A stretch of 64,000 nucleotides of DNA, taken from positions 55,555,429 to 55,619,428 of the forward strand of contig CM049312.1 of the NCBI GenBank assembly GCA_026874595.1, given 5' to 3'. Each line of letters opens with the position of its first letter. The first letter of the stretch is position 1. Both the position numbers and the translations under genes were made by a program. The notes beneath the pieces were generated by a model. That model worked only from the letters and a program-made list of their open reading frames with translations, was not told where the DNA came from and ran no database searches. Below are positions 1 to 11,930 of this stretch, piece after piece. The stretch is from Sipunculus nudus (taxonomy: Eukaryota; Annelida; Sipuncula; Golfingiida; Sipunculidae).

Positions 1-310
1 AGATATTTCTTAGTTGAGACCTGCCCAGGGTATGCCTTAAATGGGAAGGCTCTGCCCCACAGTCATGTTTCTCTCACAAACAAGTGCACCTTTTTGGGAT
101 TCCTTCATGGTATGACCCAACCATTAGGATAATTACACACCCTGGACCCACTGGGTGGTACAATGAGCCTGTTGGATGCCAGGGTAATTATGTGATACTC
201 CCCTGTTATAATGTCTGAAACTAAAATTATTTAATTCTGCAGATGTACATAGTAATAACAACTTAGTTAAGCAAGCATTAATATTTGGAGGCAGTCATTT
301 CAACATGAAA
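1..310 (+). repeat. SINE-A copy, 5' part missing at window edge
   Basis: This matches the body of the full-length tRNA-derived SINE at 53042-53459. Shared blocks include the stretch around 'cacaaacaagtgcacctttt', the 'ggtatgacccaac' block, the 'ctgcagatgtacata' block, and the 3' 'ggaggcagt' near position 290. The tRNA-like head is outside the window or lost. The copy is diverged by many substitutions, so it is old. It is non-coding. Confidence 0.75.
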
Positions 311-837
311 GACAAAATAATAATAAAAAAAATTAATTCAGGAACAGGAACCGGTGCAAATGTGAAGAGCGGTGTGATTATTGATCTACTGTCTCTCTTC
401 CCATGATTTTATGAAACCATACAGTTACGTTACTGGAGCATCCTGAATCCAAACATTCCATTCATCCAAAAATCCAAAACTGCTATGCTGATTATGCATG
501 TATGAATGATGATTGGGCATGATTGTAAAAAAGTTACATGTCATGAAGATCATTGATAAAAAGGCTTTGCTTTGATGATGTCATACTGTTTTGGCTAATG
601 TGTACTTTACATCAATGAGTATAAAGTTGCATACCTGGTACCGGGTACATGTTTAAAGTTTCCCTTAAAAGCATGTCAGGTGCTTGGATGGAGAGGGGAT
701 TTCCAGTTTTATTAAAAATAAATAAGTTTTCCAATTTTCAGGTGATTTATTCTCCTATTAGATCAGGTTTTCTACCTGCCATTGTACTAGCTAACCTGTA
801 AAATAAACAGCATCTGTGGTCTTTGGATAGAGCAGAA

Positions 838-960
838 GCCTAAAAGATTTTTCACAGTCAGCACCTGCCCAGGGTGAACACTCTGCAGGCTCAATGGCAA
901 GGCTCTGCCCCACAGCCAGGTTTCTCTGACAAACAAGTGTCATACAATTTTTGGCTAATA
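838..960 (+). repeat. SINE-A fragment
   Basis: About 120 bases repeat the middle of SINE-A: 'gatttttcacagtc', 'cacctgcccagggtgaac', 'ctctgcaggct', then the 'cacaaacaagtg'-like block with changes. The head and the 3' tail are absent. The short reading frames that cross it are by-products. Confidence 0.65.
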
Positions 961-1807
961 TGTACTTATGATCCCAGTGCCAAGTTAAACATATCAGGTT
1001 TCCATGTTCCATGTTGTAAATTTTTCAATTTCAGTGTTCAAACAGATAAATTTCTCTACTTGATGAGCTTTTCTACATGCCTGAAGCCTTACCTGTAGGA
1101 AAAAAATTATTATAAATTATTATTTTATATAAAAAAAGGATTATATTTACAAAAGCCACTATTTCTTTTTTATTGATATTTTCTATAAATTACAAAATAT
1201 TCAGGTCTTTTGGTCACTTTGATCAGTTGGGTACTTTTTATCTTTAGGGACTTCAAACATATGCTAAAGTGCGTTACATTTAAACAATAGAAATTATGCT
1301 TTGTTAGAAAATATTTTCTGTTTACAATATAAACATTGATTGAGCTTCCTAGGGAACTGTAGTTCAAACAAAGAATGAACCCTTATACTTTGTTTCTGCA
1401 AGAATAACCATTTCAGCATTTGCCTGTTATCTTATCATGAATTAAATAATACAAAGCATCATTTAACCATTGTTACTTGCCCACATCTTATGATAATTAT
1501 CATCTTCATCTTGTTTTAAAGAGGCCATAAACCATTAAAGCAGGTCATATAAAATGTTAATCACTTCTGAATATTTGCACTGTTAATGTACCATCTTTTG
1601 TGGCACTTGTTATATCTTTATGACCATTTAGACCTTTACGACCATTAAAGACCTGGTCATGTAATAATTGTGAAGAACAGCTTCATTTTGCTTTAGAGTG
1701 GCATGGTCAGTGCTTTGTTGTTAATTATATTATCTTTACTGTTGTTAATTTCTTTAATCAGTATCTCCTGATTAAATCATGCATTTTGATATTTTAGTCT
1801 AACTTTA

Positions 1808-1812
<5 letters not shown>

Positions 1813-1856
<44 letters not shown>
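1813..1856. repeat. (AT)n microsatellite
   Basis: About 22 uninterrupted AT dinucleotides. Likely polymorphic in length. Confidence 0.95.
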
Positions 1857-1859
<3 letters not shown>

Positions 1860-3396
1860 TGATACCAGTAATAATACTAATATGTTACATGTATGTTATG
1901 ATTAATGTAGATCCTGCCTTAATATGTTTTATATGATTAATACAGATAGATTAATGTAATTAACTATTAGATTAAAACTAACCCTTGTGCAGCGAACAAG
2001 TGTCAACCACGTAGCCATGACCTTGACCTTTCAGCATGGTGTACACATTTGAAGTTAGACTTAATTTATTTGGTGAATATTTTAGTTATAATTCTATACA
2101 TAAAAGGATCAATTAATTATCGGTCATTGGTCATTTGTTTTCTGTCAGTCATTGAACATGATTTTACAACCAATTGCTACTACTAATAACAAAGCAAAGG
2201 TATTTACAGAGACACAGATGTCTAAACAGTGCACACTTCACACGTCACAAACCTGGATTGCTGGTTGACTTGTATTGACCACCGGAGTAAACCACGTACC
2301 TTCAATCTCTTTGGCAGACAGAGGATTTGAGCGGCCAGATGTGGATTTATCGAGTAAATTGGTTCTGCACATGTAAAGTCCTTAGAGTTTTCCCTTAAGC
2401 CTGTACTTACAGTAAACAACAATGAACCACAGCTCTCATACAAACTGTCATCTGTTTGAACCAGAAATACTGTATCTTAAATCCTCTATCAATGCTTTAT
2501 AAAACCTAGTCATTGAGTTTCAACTTTTAAAAAAATATACTGCAGCTTGATAAATTTTTATTGTTAACAAGTGATACACTTTGACTGTTCATTAAGAAAT
2601 TTATAGCTGTGTTTGCATGGATACAGATATACTTCTGGATATAAAAAAATTGCTTCTTAGGGTCTGTATCTGCAAAATTTTGTAGGACAACGTGTAGCAT
2701 ATGCAAACTGTTATTATGAAAATGACATATTTATTTTTTTCGATAACTATTAAAAAGTTTTTTCTGCTGATTGAATTTCCGGACTGATTAAACAGTCGCT
2801 CCAGAAATATATTACTTTAATGGACAATGAAAAGGATATTTGTCTGTAATCCTATGACCCAAGTTTTGATAAACTATAAAGCTTAATTACGACCAAGTAA
2901 AACTTTGTGTCAAATCATATATATATCTCAGTTTTCTGTAGATGTTTTTGACTTCAACACAACAAGATTTAACTTTGCTATAGGACCTGGTTACTAAAGT
3001 CAAGCGGTGGAGATCTATGACAGTATTAACATGTCATACCCAAGAGTCCACGATCGTATACTGTGGTTGGCTTTATATTCGTGGGACTGAAATTTCACGA
3101 TTTCTTAATTTTGGACATTTGGGGAGGGTTTCATTTTTCGCGACTGCACCAGAAACTATAAAATCTAAGTACAGCTGTATTTGTATTGATTTTAAAGTTA
3201 GAATGAATCGTACAATATGTCACTCATATCTGGTATGACAGTTGATATAGCTTCTGTGAGTACGGAGTGCTTTACAATAATTAATGCTTGGATGTATGGG
3301 CCAGATTTGATATCATGAACAGATTAGGTTGCTGATTAGGTTGTTTCCAGGGGTCATCTTAGTTGATGGGACATCTTATTCCCGAGGGATTCATAT

Positions 3397-3498
3397 TTGA
3401 GAATATTGTGAAATTAAAACCCTCATGAATAAATGGGCAACCACAGTTGTGGTTGCCCATTTATTCACAAGGGTTTAATTTTGCGATATTTGCATGAC
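3397..3498. repeat. Long near-perfect palindrome
   Basis: Two arms of roughly 50 bases meet at a two-base centre near 3446. The inner 34 or so bases of each arm (aattaaaaccct...gcaaccaca and its complement) pair almost perfectly. The outer bases (gaatattgtgaaatt with aattttgcgatatttg) pair with mismatches. It could extrude as a cruciform or be a collapsed foldback MITE. No flanking target duplication was recognised. Confidence 0.8.
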
Positions 3499-4049
3499 AG
3501 TATGCTGTGCCAGTAGACACTTAGTTGAAAAAGGAAATATATTTCCCTTTAGTGTAAGCAGGGGCTGCCGAGTGGGAGAGGCCGAGGTGAGGTGGTTCCT
3601 TTTCGGTTTTCCTTTCTCTTGCTCTACATGCAGTAAAATTCTATTCTTGTAACAGTTTTTCCCTCCATTTTTAAAGAGTGGGAAATGAACACACCTTTAT
3701 TTGGATGTGAACAGCTGTCTTGGCAGATACGACAGGACAGTAAATGGGTGGTCTAAATCGGTGTCTTATTTTTTTGTGTCTCAGTAAATGGACTGTCTTG
3801 GTTAAGGTTGAGATGTAGTGCTGACATCACTGACTTCACTGCTGCCTGCTCTAGGACGCTGGTGTCATTTTTTGTAGTCCGTCTGCTAAATGGAACCAGT
3901 AGGAAATTTTCAATTATTCTCTCAAATTTGCATATTTTGACATGTTTAGCTAGTGGTAGGAATCGGTTGGGAATAATATATGATGAACTGAAAGATAAGA
4001 ACAAACCATGATTGATTATTAATCAATTATTTTATGTGTGATCTTTATT

Positions 4050-4340
4050 ACTGCCAAATATGCTGTAAAGAATTTTATGTCTAAATATTGACTAAATTAA
4101 TTCAGTCTTACTAGTACATCACGCTGAAAGGCAAAGGGTTGTTGACACTTATTTGTTGCACAGGGTTAAGTTTTTATGCTGTTCATTGTTTTGTGCCCCG
4201 TCTCTAAAAGAGTAGGAATATTTTATCGTGACAATATGATGTCTTGGATATACCAGTAGCCTACACACAAAATCATTGTGTTCAGCTATGCAAAAATGTA
4301 AAATATTTAATCGATTATGAAAAAAAAATCATCTATTTAA
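4050..4340 (+). repeat. Unnamed interspersed repeat, copy 1 (copy 2 at about 61400-61715)
   Basis: Shared blocks in order: '(g)taaagaattttatgtctaaa'-like start, 'attcagtcttac', 'gtacatca(c/t)gctgaaa', 'ctgttca(t/c)tgttttgtgcccc', 'aatattttat', and 'aatcgattatgaaa' followed by 'ttaattgattaa'-type words and 'acaccactat'. The two copies lie 57 kb apart in the same orientation. Ends and class are unknown. Confidence 0.65.
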
Positions 4341-4428
4341 TTAATTAGTACACCACTATGTATAGCATTGGACAGGATGAAGCTTAATGTAATATGATAA
4401 ACCTTACAATAATGATCTACTTTATGTT

Positions 4429-4905
4429 CAGGGTTCTGTTTATTGGTTGGCCCTTGGGCCTTAGCCCACATTTTTTCCTGAAAGGCCCACTGAACATAGT
4501 CAGATTGGCCCAAAAGGCCTACTAAATCCTTGCATAGGAATATAAATTTACATGGTACCCCAAGTACATGGCAATTTCTTTGATAACTCTTAAAAATCAT
4601 CTGATGAATTTTAATTATCAAATAAATTATCAGCCTAATTACTGATATGCTCAGTGTCAATAGTGTGATACAAATAGGTTCACTCTGTGTCTCTGGTATT
4701 CACTTTTATAAATTTCAATTTAATTAAAGAGTTTATTTGAACAGATCCTCGAAATATATTGTGATTATGTTGTGATAATATTTGGTTTGGCATTGGTCTT
4801 TTTGTGTACCCAGCAGAACCCACTCTTGCAGAAAAAGGCCCATCATTTTAAGTTTTTTTTGGGCCTTTTAAGGCCCATTAATTTAAAATCATTAACAGAA
4901 CCCTG
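4429..4905. mobile_element. MITE with CAGGGTTCTGTT inverted ends
   Basis: The left end CAGGGTTCTGTT is matched in inverted form by AACAGAACCCTG at the right end. ATGTT stands directly outside each end (4424-4428 and 4906-4910), giving a 5-bp target duplication. The interior has several 'ggccc(a/t)' blocks and no coding capacity. The CAGGG start recalls hAT-type termini, but hAT elements normally make 8-bp duplications, so the superfamily is left open. A 107-codon minus-strand frame at 4337-4660 is not a gene. Confidence 0.75.
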
Positions 4906-5143
4906 ATGTTTTACAGCCTACAGGGTACTCCTGAGTCATGTGACTGGTAGAAATTAGGACTCACAAGGGTCGTAAATCCCACTTTAATAGTTAGTTTTGA
5001 AAATATTTCTTTAGACTAAACAACCAATCAGCAGCATTTAATTCAATGATAAATGTATATTTGTTGCATTTGTCAAAATATATTGACCAGCATTTGTTTA
5101 ATTGAAATGATCTGAAAAGAAGAGTGGTTTCTCAGGTAATTAT

Positions 5144-5290
5144 ACAGTAAAACCTCAAAATTACAACCACCACCAGCACCTCAATAAAAATGGTCTCATA
5201 TTTAAAGAGCAAAAAAAAAACAGGACCCATTGATAGTGGTCTTTGTGTTCAAGTGATCAAGTGTTCAATACAAGGTAGGGATGAACCACT
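5144..5290 (+). repeat. MITE fragment (acagtaaaacctcaaa family)
   Basis: The start 'acagtaaaacctcaaaattac' and the following 'ccagcacctcaataaa' match the element at 30052-30230. The right inverted end is not recognisable here, so this is a partial or strongly diverged copy. Confidence 0.5.
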
Positions 5291-5439
5291 GTTTTGTGCT
5301 CTTAATATAAAAACATCATAACATTTAATTATTTAATTAAAGTATTATTTTCTTAAAAAAATATATTAAATATTTTTGCAAGTTTTAATATGCTGATAGG
5401 AGGTATTTTGGTAAACCCACAGTCTGTCCATCTGTCCAT

Positions 5440-6430
5440 TTAACTGTTAGTGTTGCGGCGATAACTTACTGGGGCTTTGATGGATTTACAAGAAACTCAC
5501 CATAACTGCTTACCAATAGATTATCTCACCCAAGTTCGATTATGGGCAAAATCCACGTATATTTGATAAGATCAGAGGTCACTACGCTACTTGGTGGTGT
5601 TGCCTTGTTAACAAAAGCCTCGGTCTCAACCTGCTGCAGTCACCGCAAACCGTAGAGTACTGTGCAGTTGTGAGGACCGCAGGGATGCTTAAGCCTCAGT
5701 CACGACCCGCTGTGGTCACCGCACACCGTAGATCACTGTTCGGTTTTTAAAACCACAGGAATACTTATGCAGCCGACGTGCGGAAATGGCAAGGTGTCTT
5801 CCTCATTCTCACGGCCATTGCATGGTAAAGTAAGCTAACTCTGCGGACGCCGCAAGCTAACCTTGCGGAAGCCGTAAAAACCCCTTACGACAGCCACAGG
5901 TACCACCGTACGTCTCTGGGGTTGCCAAGTAGGAGTTAAAAATCGCATGGGCATCCTATGACATCCATCTTCTACTGTACAGTGCCCGTACGGAGCCCAT
6001 AGGTGGCTGCCTGATGCACGGCCGCCACATCAACTTAAGGGCTTGCGCTAATGTCAGTTACAGACTTTGCGGAGCCCCTGCGTCTACCGCACGGAAAAGC
6101 CCAAAACACTCAGCGTACGGCGACCCTATCCCGGTTGTGACCGAGGCTTTACAAGGAATACGATGGATTTTGATAAAACCCAACAAAATATCAATCAGTA
6201 TAATATCTCACCTAAGTTTGATTTCCAGCAAATCCATGCATATTCAATGAGGTCAGAGGTCACCAGACTTTGGTGGCCCTATGGTGACTTACCAGAAAAC
6301 TTATGGATTTGGATGAAACTCATTATACATATTTACCAATACAGTTTCTCACCTGAATTACATTCCTAGCAAAATTTGAGCATATTTAATGTGGACAGAG
6401 GTCACCAGATACCCAATGTGTGTATTATGC
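5440..6430 (+). repeat. Degraded tandem-repeat element with AGGTCA motifs
   Basis: Three diverged units of about 150 bases share 'tcatttag/tctcacc(c/t)aagtt(t/c)gatt', 'gcaaaatcca(c/t)g(t/c)atat' and 'aggtcagaggtcac' (near 5570, 6250 and 6398). The second carries AGGTCA-G-AGGTCA. The layout resembles the minisatellite bodies of the Helitron-like elements in this window, but no clear termini remain. A CpG-rich TIR element has inserted into it (5614-6150). Confidence 0.55.
5614..6150. mobile_element. CpG-rich element with aaagcctcggt inverted ends
   Basis: The left end 'aaagcctcggtctcaacc' is matched in inverted form by 'ggttgtgaccgaggcttt' at the right end with one mismatch. ACA flanks both sides (5611-5613 and 6151-6153), a possible 3-bp target duplication. 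Just inside the left end, a unit of about 80 bases occurs twice ('gtcaccgca(a/c)accgtag' near 5639 and 5716). The segment is far richer in CpG than its surroundings. The frames at 6014-6250 and 6067-6369 run across the right border and are not genes. No transposase is present. Confidence 0.65.
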
Positions 6431-6609
6431 ACCATTTGCGGTGCTGTTGTTTTCAACATAGATTATGTTGATCCAAAAATATGATCACAATTCTGAGTTC
6501 TATAATATTCTAATATTTTCCTCTTTTATCATAAAAAATACTAGAGAATTGCTTGACATTCACATATGTAGCAGTTTCATTCAGTTCCTCTGTCTCAGTT
6601 AACAGTAAC

Positions 6610-6830
6610 CATGCCATTCCTTGCCAGGACTTCTGGTAGCTTCAGTATTAACATCAGTATAACTGTATAGGATTTCATACATGACTGGGTGTACCTGTAA
6701 ACCCCCAGTAACATCCTGAATCCTTGCCAGGACTGCTGGTAGCAGCAGGCATAAGCATCCCGACCATCGAGTCAGATGTTTCTTACATGACACCAGGTTC
6801 TACCTGTAACCACCGGTTAGATGATGCCCT
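6610..6830 (+). repeat. Diverged tandem duplication
   Basis: The block starting 'ccttgccaggacttctggtagc' near 6618 recurs as 'ccttgccaggactgctggtagc' near 6722. Both are followed by a 'tacatgac...acctgtaa' segment. Unit length is about 105 bases. No function seen. Confidence 0.55.
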
Positions 6831-7529
6831 TGGAGACACTAAATTGATTTTCATATTGGTTAGCGCAGATCAAAGCTGGGTTGGGTTTGCAAGAGTTAGT
6901 AGTGACGTGTCAAGGACTAAACCTGTGTGTCATATGTCAATTTGCATGTGTGGATTGTTGTGATCTGATCAGCCTCTGTGTAATGCATCTGGTCAGAAAT
7001 TCAACAAACATGTATGGAGTTTTACCAATAAAATGCTAAGTTATACTGGCATCATTTTAGTACATATTTAATGGTTGGTTTACCCTGTTCTATGTCACAT
7101 GCCATACTTGTATGTAACACATGTGATCTATGTTGAATGGTGGTTCTGATGACTTCAAGATGAAGTTCTTGTAAATTTAACACATAGAGCTTTTATTCTG
7201 TTGAACATTACACATACAGCTTCCTACAAGTACCTGTTCACATTATAGTACATAGTGCTGCACACCAGCTGTACCAAGAACAGCTGGTGTCTGGGTGTTA
7301 TTACACCAGGGAGAGTAGGTGTCATGTGTTTAAAATTTGGAGCTGGATGTACATTGTGATACCACGCTCTCATGGGTCTGATCATAAGTCTTTACTTTAT
7401 GCACACCCTGGTGTTCAGACCCAGAGAATCTTGCTATACAAAGCAGCGGTTACAGGAAAGGAGATCTGGGTCAACTGCAGTGTATTACAGCTGCAAGAGG
7501 AGCGTAACCTAATCCTGTTCCATTTATAA
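6831..7529. other. Unique non-coding sequence
   Basis: No supported gene, RNA or element. The frames of 79 and 80 codons here look like chance. Confidence 0.5.
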
Positions 7530-8017
7530 TGTCTCTCCCCCCCCCCCCTCAAGGGGAGACATGTTGTTTTCAGTGCCATCGTCTTTCCTGAGTGTCCTTG
7601 TCTGTTTACGTAGTCAGTCGTCTATATGATATTTTGTGAATGCCATATCTTTTAAGGGCTGCATATTTTTCTCAAAAATTTCAAACACTCATTGTTCCTA
7701 CCAAATTCTCAGAGGACGTTGAAACCTGGTGACCTTGACCTTCATCTTAAAGGTCAAATCTGCCGAAATGTAATATTTATGTGAACCCCATAACTTTTGA
7801 AGTATTTCACATTTTGTCCTCAAATTTGACACACAAGTTCTTTCTGCCAAAATCTCATCTGAGTTCGAAAAGTGGTGAACTTGACCTTCAAGGTCAAATC
7901 TGCTTCAATCTAGAATCATTGTTTTGAGATAGTGCATATTTTATCCCTAATGTTTTTGGATGGCTCATAGGGGAGACATATATCTGTTTTTGCGCTGCAA
8001 AATCAAAGCCATTCTAG
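7530..8017 (+). mobile_element. Helitron-like element, family F1, complete and non-autonomous
   Basis: The right end has the Helitron signature. A hairpin (TTTTTGC-gc-TGCAAAA, about 7987-8002) is followed by 11 bases and CTAG (8014-8017), and the element sits between an A (7529) and a T (8018). The left end is itself a hairpin: TGTCTC plus a C run folds on GGGGAGACAT (7553-7562). The same GGGGAGACAT recurs at 7970-7979 just before the 3' hairpin, so the left end is inverted-repeated subterminally. The interior holds diverged repeats with 'gaccttgacc' and 'aaggtcaaatctgc'. No Rep or helicase is encoded. The C run near 7537-7548 may be length-variable. Confidence 0.8.
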
Positions 8018-9050
8018 TTTATATACTGTTTTCTTTACAGGTCTTCCAATAGAACAAAACTTGAAGAAATCATATTTATAAATTTGTAGAGACACCTGAT
8101 ATATCAGAAACAGGGAGGGAGTCATCTTAAGCCCTGTTGTTGCAGTTGACTGACATATTAGTGTTATTTTATATCCAGGAATTATACATATTACCATTAT
8201 TACACACTTTTCACTACTTGAAGCAAATACATGTATTTGTGTCTCACTTTACAAGTAGCTTCTGTCAGGGTCTCCAGATATAATCTATGTACACTGGAAC
8301 TTTGGTCTTCAATAAACAGGCACACATTTTTATGAGGTTCATATAAACAGAGGTATTTCTAAATATTTTGAACCATGCCACAGAGGTTCACTATATTGGT
8401 TAGATATATTGTAAAAATCAAAACTTTCATGAGTATGCAATTTTTGTGAATTTCACAAGGATGTCTTGAGTCACAAAAAATACATGCTCACAAAAAAATC
8501 CTTCGTATATGAAGATTTACAAGAAGGTGTGACACACAGTGTGATGTCATGAACAAAGATATCCATGCAGCCCATTGTCCTTTGAATGAAAACAGCTGGC
8601 AAACACAGAAACCATTAAGACCCTTTAAACATCAAGATAAGCCTGTTCATAGTATTGAATCATGATGGTTATGACAAGACAATAATTTATAGTTTCGCTG
8701 TTTGAGCAGTTATTTGTGAAAGTATAGTTTACGCACTAATTATGAGGGTGCCACCATGCCCCTTTGTGATAATGCAGTTAAATGCATTTCTGGCTTGACC
8801 ATTCATCTGTCATCAGTGTTGGCTTTTTTTTACGCAGTAATTTTCTATAAAATTTCAATTTTAGTTAAAAGAAATATCCAAGCAATTCATGAAATTAACA
8901 TGCTTGCAAAATGTTAGTTCATGAAATTTTAGCTTAATATGTACAGCAGTATTAGTTTTCATTGAAAGTAATGATTCACCTGTACCAGGATTGGCTTATT
9001 ATTTGTGAGGGTTACAAGTTTGTGATTTTAGTGAAAGTTACATAATTGTA
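8018..9050. other. Unique AT-rich sequence
   Basis: No gene supported. A diverged foldback-like stretch with 'gtgaatttcacaaggatgtc' near 8446 hints at an old MITE, but ends cannot be fixed. Confidence 0.5.
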
Positions 9051-10504
9051 TACGCCAAAACAAATTTTTGCGGATACTATGTTTTTGACCGGGTTCCGCC
9101 GCCGCATTCGTTTCCAGATAACTCCTCTGAGACTACTGGACCGATTTTTCTGAAACTTACACAAATTATCGGGTCACATGTGAACTGGTGCCTAACCAAG
9201 TGGCCTTGACCTCTGACCTTTCCTGTCTGCCCAGCGCCCGTTTATGCCTCTGTTTCCACACATAAACCCACATATCTCGGGAACCAATTGACCAATCAGG
9301 AAATTTTTTTTACACAAATGTAGCCCTTGGATAGCTTTATAACATACATACAAAATGGTGGCGCCACCTGCAACCATGTTTGCACAGTGTCCATCTGTTC
9401 ATCTGCCTTGGGTTAAAATCACTCATATCTCTGCAGTGGTGTAACTAATTCACCTAAAATTCAGCATGCGTACATACATCCTAGATAGCTTTCTTGATTT
9501 TATGACAGGTGGCGCCACCTACATTCACATTAACGTTGCAGACATCCAAGCTCATATCCTGGGAACCATTTGACCAATCAGGAAAAAAAATTTTACACAA
9601 ATGTAGCCCTTGGATAGCTTTATAACATACACAAAAATGGTGGCACCACCTGCAGCCATTTTTGCCCAGCATCCATCTGTTTGTCTGCCTCGGGTTAAAG
9701 TCACCCATATCTCTGCAGTGGTTTGACCAAATTACCTGTAATTTGGCATGCATACACATCCTGGATAGCTTTCTTGATTTTATGACAGGTGGCGCCACCT
9801 ACATTCACGTTCACTCTGTAGACATCCATGCTTAAATCTCCGGACTCGTTCGACCAATCAGGAAAAAAATTTTACACAAATGTAGCCCTTGGATAGCTTT
9901 ATAACATACACAAAAATGGTGGCGCCACCTGCAGCCATTTTTGCACAGTGTCCATACGTTTGTCTGCCTTGGGTTAAAATCACTAATATCTCTGCAGTGG
10001 TTTGACCAAATTACCTGTAATTCATCATGCATATACATCCTGGATAGCTTTCTTAATCTGTGACAGGTGGCGCCAGCTTCATTCACGTTCATGCTGCAGA
10101 CATTAATGCTTAGAACTCCAGACTTGTTTGACCAATCAGGAAAAAAAAATTACAAAAATGTAGCCCTTGGATAGCTTTATAACATACACGAAAATGGTGG
10201 TGCTACCTGCAGCCATTTTTGCACAGGGCCATCTGTTTGTCTGCTGTGGGATAAAATCACTCATATCTCTGCAGTGGTTTGACTTTTCCACCTGAAATTT
10301 TGCATGTATCTACATCTTGGATAGTTTCTCTCTCAAATAACAGGTGGTGCCACCTACAGTCATGTTTACATGGTAGAGATCCATTCTAATATGTAACACA
10401 TGTAACTCTATTTCCCCTTGCCACTCAATCCATGCCTCACTTCACCCGTCCTCCTCTGATTTTGGGGGATACACGTAGTCGCATGTCGACTACCTGTATT
10501 CTAG
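9051..10504 (+). mobile_element. Helitron family F2, copy 1, with minisatellite
   Basis: The 3' end carries the hairpin GTAGTCG-catgt-CGACTAC (10475-10493), seven bases and CTAG (10501-10504), followed by T. The 5' end aligns with the copy at 21643, although its first bases read TACGCC rather than TCCACC. The body is a tandem array of about 280-bp units containing 'tgaccaatcaggaaa', 'gtagcccttggatagc' and the palindrome GGTGGCGCCACC (for example 9357-9368 and 9508-9519). 'gccttgacctctgacctt' lies near the 5' end. Reading frames inside (9192-9377, 9481-9798, 9832-10092) are periodic by-products of the repeat. No Rep/helicase, so non-autonomous. Confidence 0.85.
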
Positions 10505-11540
10505 TTACATAAATGAAACCTTTGTGAACAAGACTTGATTTTCATCTGTACAGGTGAAAAGTCATGACTAATTTAGTATAGACAATATACTGTAGTTGTC
10601 TGTAATGTCAGAAGTTGAAATTATGAAAAAGGTAATATTTTTTATGTTATCTATAAACCAAAGATTGCATGACATTAAAAGAAAATTAGATCTTTCACAT
10701 CATCTACTAATATTAAACATGGATTTGTGCTTGTTTGTTGATCTGTGTGGTCCTTATCAAAATGGCTAGACTTTGCGTGCATATTAAGTCTTTCATATAA
10801 TGATGGACACACCATATGTAGGTTACTGAGCAGTGACATCAGGGAAATGCAACCAGTGAAAAACACTGCATACATGAAAATCATGAAAATTAATCCTTAA
10901 AGCATACTAAAGTATATGTACATCAGGGATAGCTGCTATGCTTTCGATATAGATCGTCCATTAGATTCGCTCTTCCTACAATCAAGTGATAACCTAAAAT
11001 TTAGGCCCATCTGTTTAATTAAGGGATTATGCATAATCCCTCACCTGTGCTGGTTGCAATTTGCTGAGCTGTCAATTTACACTGAATACAGGTACCAGCA
11101 TGGTGTGTTGGGATCTAAATCCTGACCAGCGCAAAATACCTGCAGTAAATAGGTCTTCACCTTTGTGGTGTGTTATATTCTGCATTTGGTACAAAGTTGA
11201 AATGTGGACCAATATTATTTTGGTATCAATAAAGGATATGATACTAATAAAATTGCCTGTTTTACACTGAGATTTCATGCGAAAATAGAGATGGGTTTCC
11301 CCAGGATCTTGAACATTAATTTTGAACCACCCATTTAAATGCCAGCTAATTCTAGCCCACAACCAGCCAGAATTAATTTGCCCTAAATTGACTATCCTTT
11401 CTTCATGCCTTTAGATTGAGGACCTTTCTCATTTATTGTCCTAAGACCATGACCCAAATTTGAAATACTGCATATAGCATTTCTGTGAATGTCTATATCC
11501 ATCGTTGATAGTCATGTTGCATATCACAGCACAGGGAATA
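10505..11540. other. Unique non-coding sequence
   Basis: No gene or repeat recognised. Frames of up to 96 codons occur on both strands over the same bases (11061-11362) and lack any protein-like pattern. Confidence 0.5.
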
Positions 11541-11930
11541 AGAGATTTAGGTAGAAAAAAGCCTACACTATATATGAACTCAGAGATATAGGTAGAAAAA
11601 AGCCTACACTGCATACAAAATCAGAGATAAAGGTAGAAAAAAGCCTACACTATTTGATAGGAATTCAGAGATATTGGTATAAAAAAGCCTACACTGCATA
11701 CAAAATCAGAGATATCGGTAGAAAAAAGCCTACACTATATGATAGGAAATCAGAGATTATGATAGGAAATCAGAGATATAGGTAGAAAAAAAGCCTAAAC
11801 TATATGATAGGAAATCAGATATTATGATAGCAAATCAGAGATACAGGTAGAAAAAAGCCTACACTGTATAATAGGAAATCAGAGATTATGATAGGAAATC
11901 AGAGATACAGGTAGAAAAAAGCCTACACTG
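11541..11930 (+). repeat. Minisatellite, 'cagagata.aggtagaaaaaagcctacact'
   Basis: Eight or so irregular units share the 20-base core 'aggtagaaaaaagcctacac'. They are joined by variable linkers (tatatgaactcagagat, gcatacaaaatcagagat, tatgataggaaatcagag). Unit length varies from about 45 to 70 bases. It is not a CRISPR: the context is eukaryotic, the linkers repeat one another, and there are no cas genes. Confidence 0.9.

Larger units (their letters stand above)
961..4428. other. Unique non-coding sequence
   Basis: AT-rich DNA with no reading frame beyond chance length and no recognisable protein. It holds an AT microsatellite and one long imperfect palindrome, listed separately. A 'catgaccttgacctttcagcatgg'-type segment near 2021 resembles the 5' part of Helitron minisatellites elsewhere in the window, but it is too short to assign. 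Confidence 0.6.

Noticed and set aside
4337-4660. 107-codon minus-strand frame
   Set aside because: It crosses the border of the MITE at 4429 and has no domain.
6014-6369. Two overlapping plus-strand frames of 78 and 100 codons in CpG-rich DNA
   Set aside because: They run across the right end of the TIR element into the surrounding repeat. No conserved protein pattern.
9192-10092. Minus-strand frames with repeated residues ('CYKAIQGLHLCK')
   Set aside because: Translation of the F2 tandem repeat; the same string recurs at 16886-17092 and 21769-22017 only because the DNA repeats.
11541-11930. CRISPR-like pattern of a conserved core and variable linkers
   Set aside because: Eukaryotic context, linkers that repeat one another, and no cas genes. 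It is an irregular minisatellite.
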